Assembly (NCBI GenBank): GCA_947565875.1
Contig: CANOHR010000050.1
Location: 1 to 7,408 of the forward strand
DNA length: 7,408 bases
Source: an uncultured Pseudoflavonifractor sp.
GTDB lineage: Bacteria > Bacillota > Clostridia > Oscillospirales > Oscillospiraceae
Direction: 5' to 3'
Translations under genes and position numbers: made by a program
Notes under the pieces: model-generated
The model's input: only the letters and a program-made list of their open reading frames with translations
Databases searched by the model: none
Told to the model about the DNA's origin: nothing
In this document: positions 6,418 to 7,408 of the stretch, one piece after another
Layout: the number at the start of each line of letters is the position of its first letter
Position numbering within the stretch: the stretch's first letter is position 1

Positions 6418-7137
6418 ATGAGCCTGATCGAATTGAGAGAGGTCTATAAGATCTATCATGAGGGGCTGGAAAGCCAGGTCAACGCCCTGGACGGGGTCTC
6501 CCTCACCATCGAGCGGGGGGAGTTTGTGGCGGTCATCGGTACCTCCGGGTCAGGAAAGTCTACCATGATGAATATCCTGGGCTGCCTGGATATCCCCACT
6601 CGGGGGGCCTATCTGTTGGATGGGGAGCCGGTGGGGGAAAAGAGCCAGAGGGAACTTTCCGAGCTTCGCTCCCGGCGCATCAGCTTTATTTTTCAGGGCT
6701 ACAACCTGATCCCCTCCTTGAAGGTGTGGGAAAACGTGGCCCTTCCTATGGCCTACCAGCATATCCCTCTTCCGGAGCGGCGGGAACGGGCAATGGAGGC
6801 TTTGCGGTCAGTGGAGATCGCGGCCAAGGCGGAGAATAAGCCGGGGCAGCTTTCCGGCGGGCAGCAGCAGCGGGTGGCCATTGCCCGGGCAATGGCCACC
6901 CGGTCTCCCATCCTTATGGCCGACGAGCCCACAGGGGCGCTGGACTCCAAAACAGGAGCCCAGGTCCTGGAACTGATGCGGCAGCTTAACGCCCAGGGAA
7001 CCACCGTCATCCTCATCACCCATGACAACGGCATTGCCGCCCAGGCCGACAGGACCGTCAGGGTCATGGACGGCCACGTTGTCCACGACAGCCTGTGGGA
7101 TGGGGTGCTGATCCCGGCGGAGGTGAGGGTCTCGTGA
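6418..7137 (+). CDS. MacB/LolD-type ABC transporter ATP-binding protein
   Basis: 239 residues, the normal size for a stand-alone ATPase of the MacB/LolD/YknY group. It hydrolyses ATP on the cytoplasmic face to drive the partner permease. All motifs are intact: Walker A GTSGSGKST (41-49), Q-loop FQG (92-94), signature LSGGQQQ (145-151), Walker B ILMADEP with catalytic Glu170 (165-171), D-loop GALDSKT (173-179) and H-loop His202 in ILITHD. The NILGCLDIPTRG stretch after Walker A and NLIPSLKVWENVALPM are typical of the group. ATG 6418 is preferred over ATG 6412 because of ribosome-site spacing. It begins 16 bases after the adaptor stop, and its TGA overlaps the permease GTG by four bases (GTGA), so it is co-transcribed with, and translationally coupled to, the permease. 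A lipoprotein-release role is unlikely given the HlyD-type adaptor. Confidence 0.96.
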   Translation: MSLIELREVYKIYHEGLESQVNALDGVSLTIERGEFVAVIGTSGSGKSTMMNILGCLDIPTRGAYLLDGEPVGEKSQRELSELRSRRISFIFQGYNLIPSLKVWENVALPMAYQHIPLPERRERAMEALRSVEIAAKAENKPGQLSGGQQQRVAIARAMATRSPILMADEPTGALDSKTGAQVLELMRQLNAQGTTVILITHDNGIAAQADRTVRVMDGHVVHDSLWDGVLIPAEVRVS

Positions 7138-7408
7138 ACTCCCTGCGCATGGCCTTGGATTCCATCACCGAGAAAAAGGGCCGGTCCTTCCTTACTATGT
7201 TGGGTATCATTATTGGAGTTACAGCCGTACTGGTGCTGGTGGCCATGGTGACAGGGTACAACAGCGACATGACCGCTTACTATGAGAAACTTGGGGTCAA
7301 CAAGGTAACGGTGAAGCTGACCTGGTACGATACCAGCCGCTCCTTCGATCTGGTGACGCCCCTCTATGAGTATGGCAACGGCGAGCTGGCCCAAATGGTG
7401 GACGGAGT
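7134..7408 (+). CDS. MacB/FtsX-family ABC permease, 3'-truncated by the window
   Basis: The GTG at 7134 opens a frame that stays open to the right edge, giving 91 residues (MNSLRMALDSITEKKGRSFL...). The start overlaps the ATPase stop (GTGA), and GGAGG (7119-7123) lies ten bases upstream. The cytoplasmic N-terminus SLRMALDSI with KKGRSFLTMLGIIIG, followed by one membrane helix (about residues 19-42), is the standard opening of MacB/YknZ permeases: a short amphipathic segment, first helix, then the extracytoplasmic domain (from about NSDMTAYYEKLGVNKVTV). The remaining extracytoplasmic domain and the three C-terminal helices expected for the family lie beyond the edge. It would form the membrane channel with the neighbouring ATPase and dock the adaptor. 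Confidence 0.92.
   Translation, partial: MNSLRMALDSITEKKGRSFLTMLGIIIGVTAVLVLVAMVTGYNSDMTAYYEKLGVNKVTVKLTWYDTSRSFDLVTPLYEYGNGELAQMVDG

Noticed and set aside
4476..6419. A 647-codon open frame on the minus strand opposite the adaptor gene
   Set aside because: It is the codon-bias shadow of the adaptor gene in GC-rich DNA. Its His/Gly/Pro/Arg-rich translation matches no fold, and the + strand protein is unmistakable.

Overview
The window reads as a chromosomal segment of a GC-rich Gram-positive anaerobe. The best guess is a gut Clostridia member of the Oscillospirales (Flavonifractor-like). That placement is inferred from the protein style: S-layer-homology (SLH) anchored multi-domain surface proteins, a Gram-positive adaptor-type ABC exporter, strong AGGAGG ribosome sites and G+C-rich third codon positions. 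No marker gene fixes the taxon. All recognisable genes are on the + strand.

Left part (1-4296) is a cell-surface region. A very large protein enters from beyond the left edge and ends at 3497. It carries two discoidin (F5/8 C-like) modules, several Ig-like modules, an InlB/Flg_new-type repeat, a Gly/Pro linker and three C-terminal SLH repeats. Its N-terminus, signal peptide and any catalytic domain lie outside the window. Seventeen bases later comes what looks like a decayed second SLH-protein gene (3515-4296). Its GTG start and its signal peptide are out of frame by one base, the signal-peptide frame and the SLH frame are different, and one SLH repeat has lost its middle. Two adjacent perfect 11-bp hairpins sit in its signal-peptide region.

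The intergenic stretch 4297-4538 holds a clear bidirectional intrinsic terminator (4357-4386). It is followed by a probable promoter whose -35 position is taken by a 7-4-7 direct repeat placed 10 bp upstream of a TATACT box. That layout is typical of promoters activated by OmpR/PhoB-family response regulators.

Right part (4539-7408) is an exporter operon in the order adaptor, ATPase, permease: a 620-residue HlyD/MacA-type membrane-fusion protein with an internally duplicated lipoyl/hairpin/barrel module, a 239-residue MacB/LolD-type ATPase, and the first 91 residues of a MacB/FtsX-type permease that runs off the right edge. The three should form one inner-membrane ABC export complex (compare YknXYZ of Bacillus or MacAB split over two genes). 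The substrate cannot be read from the sequence; antimicrobial peptides or drugs are the usual guess for the family. I see no CRISPR array, tRNA, rRNA or insertion sequence.
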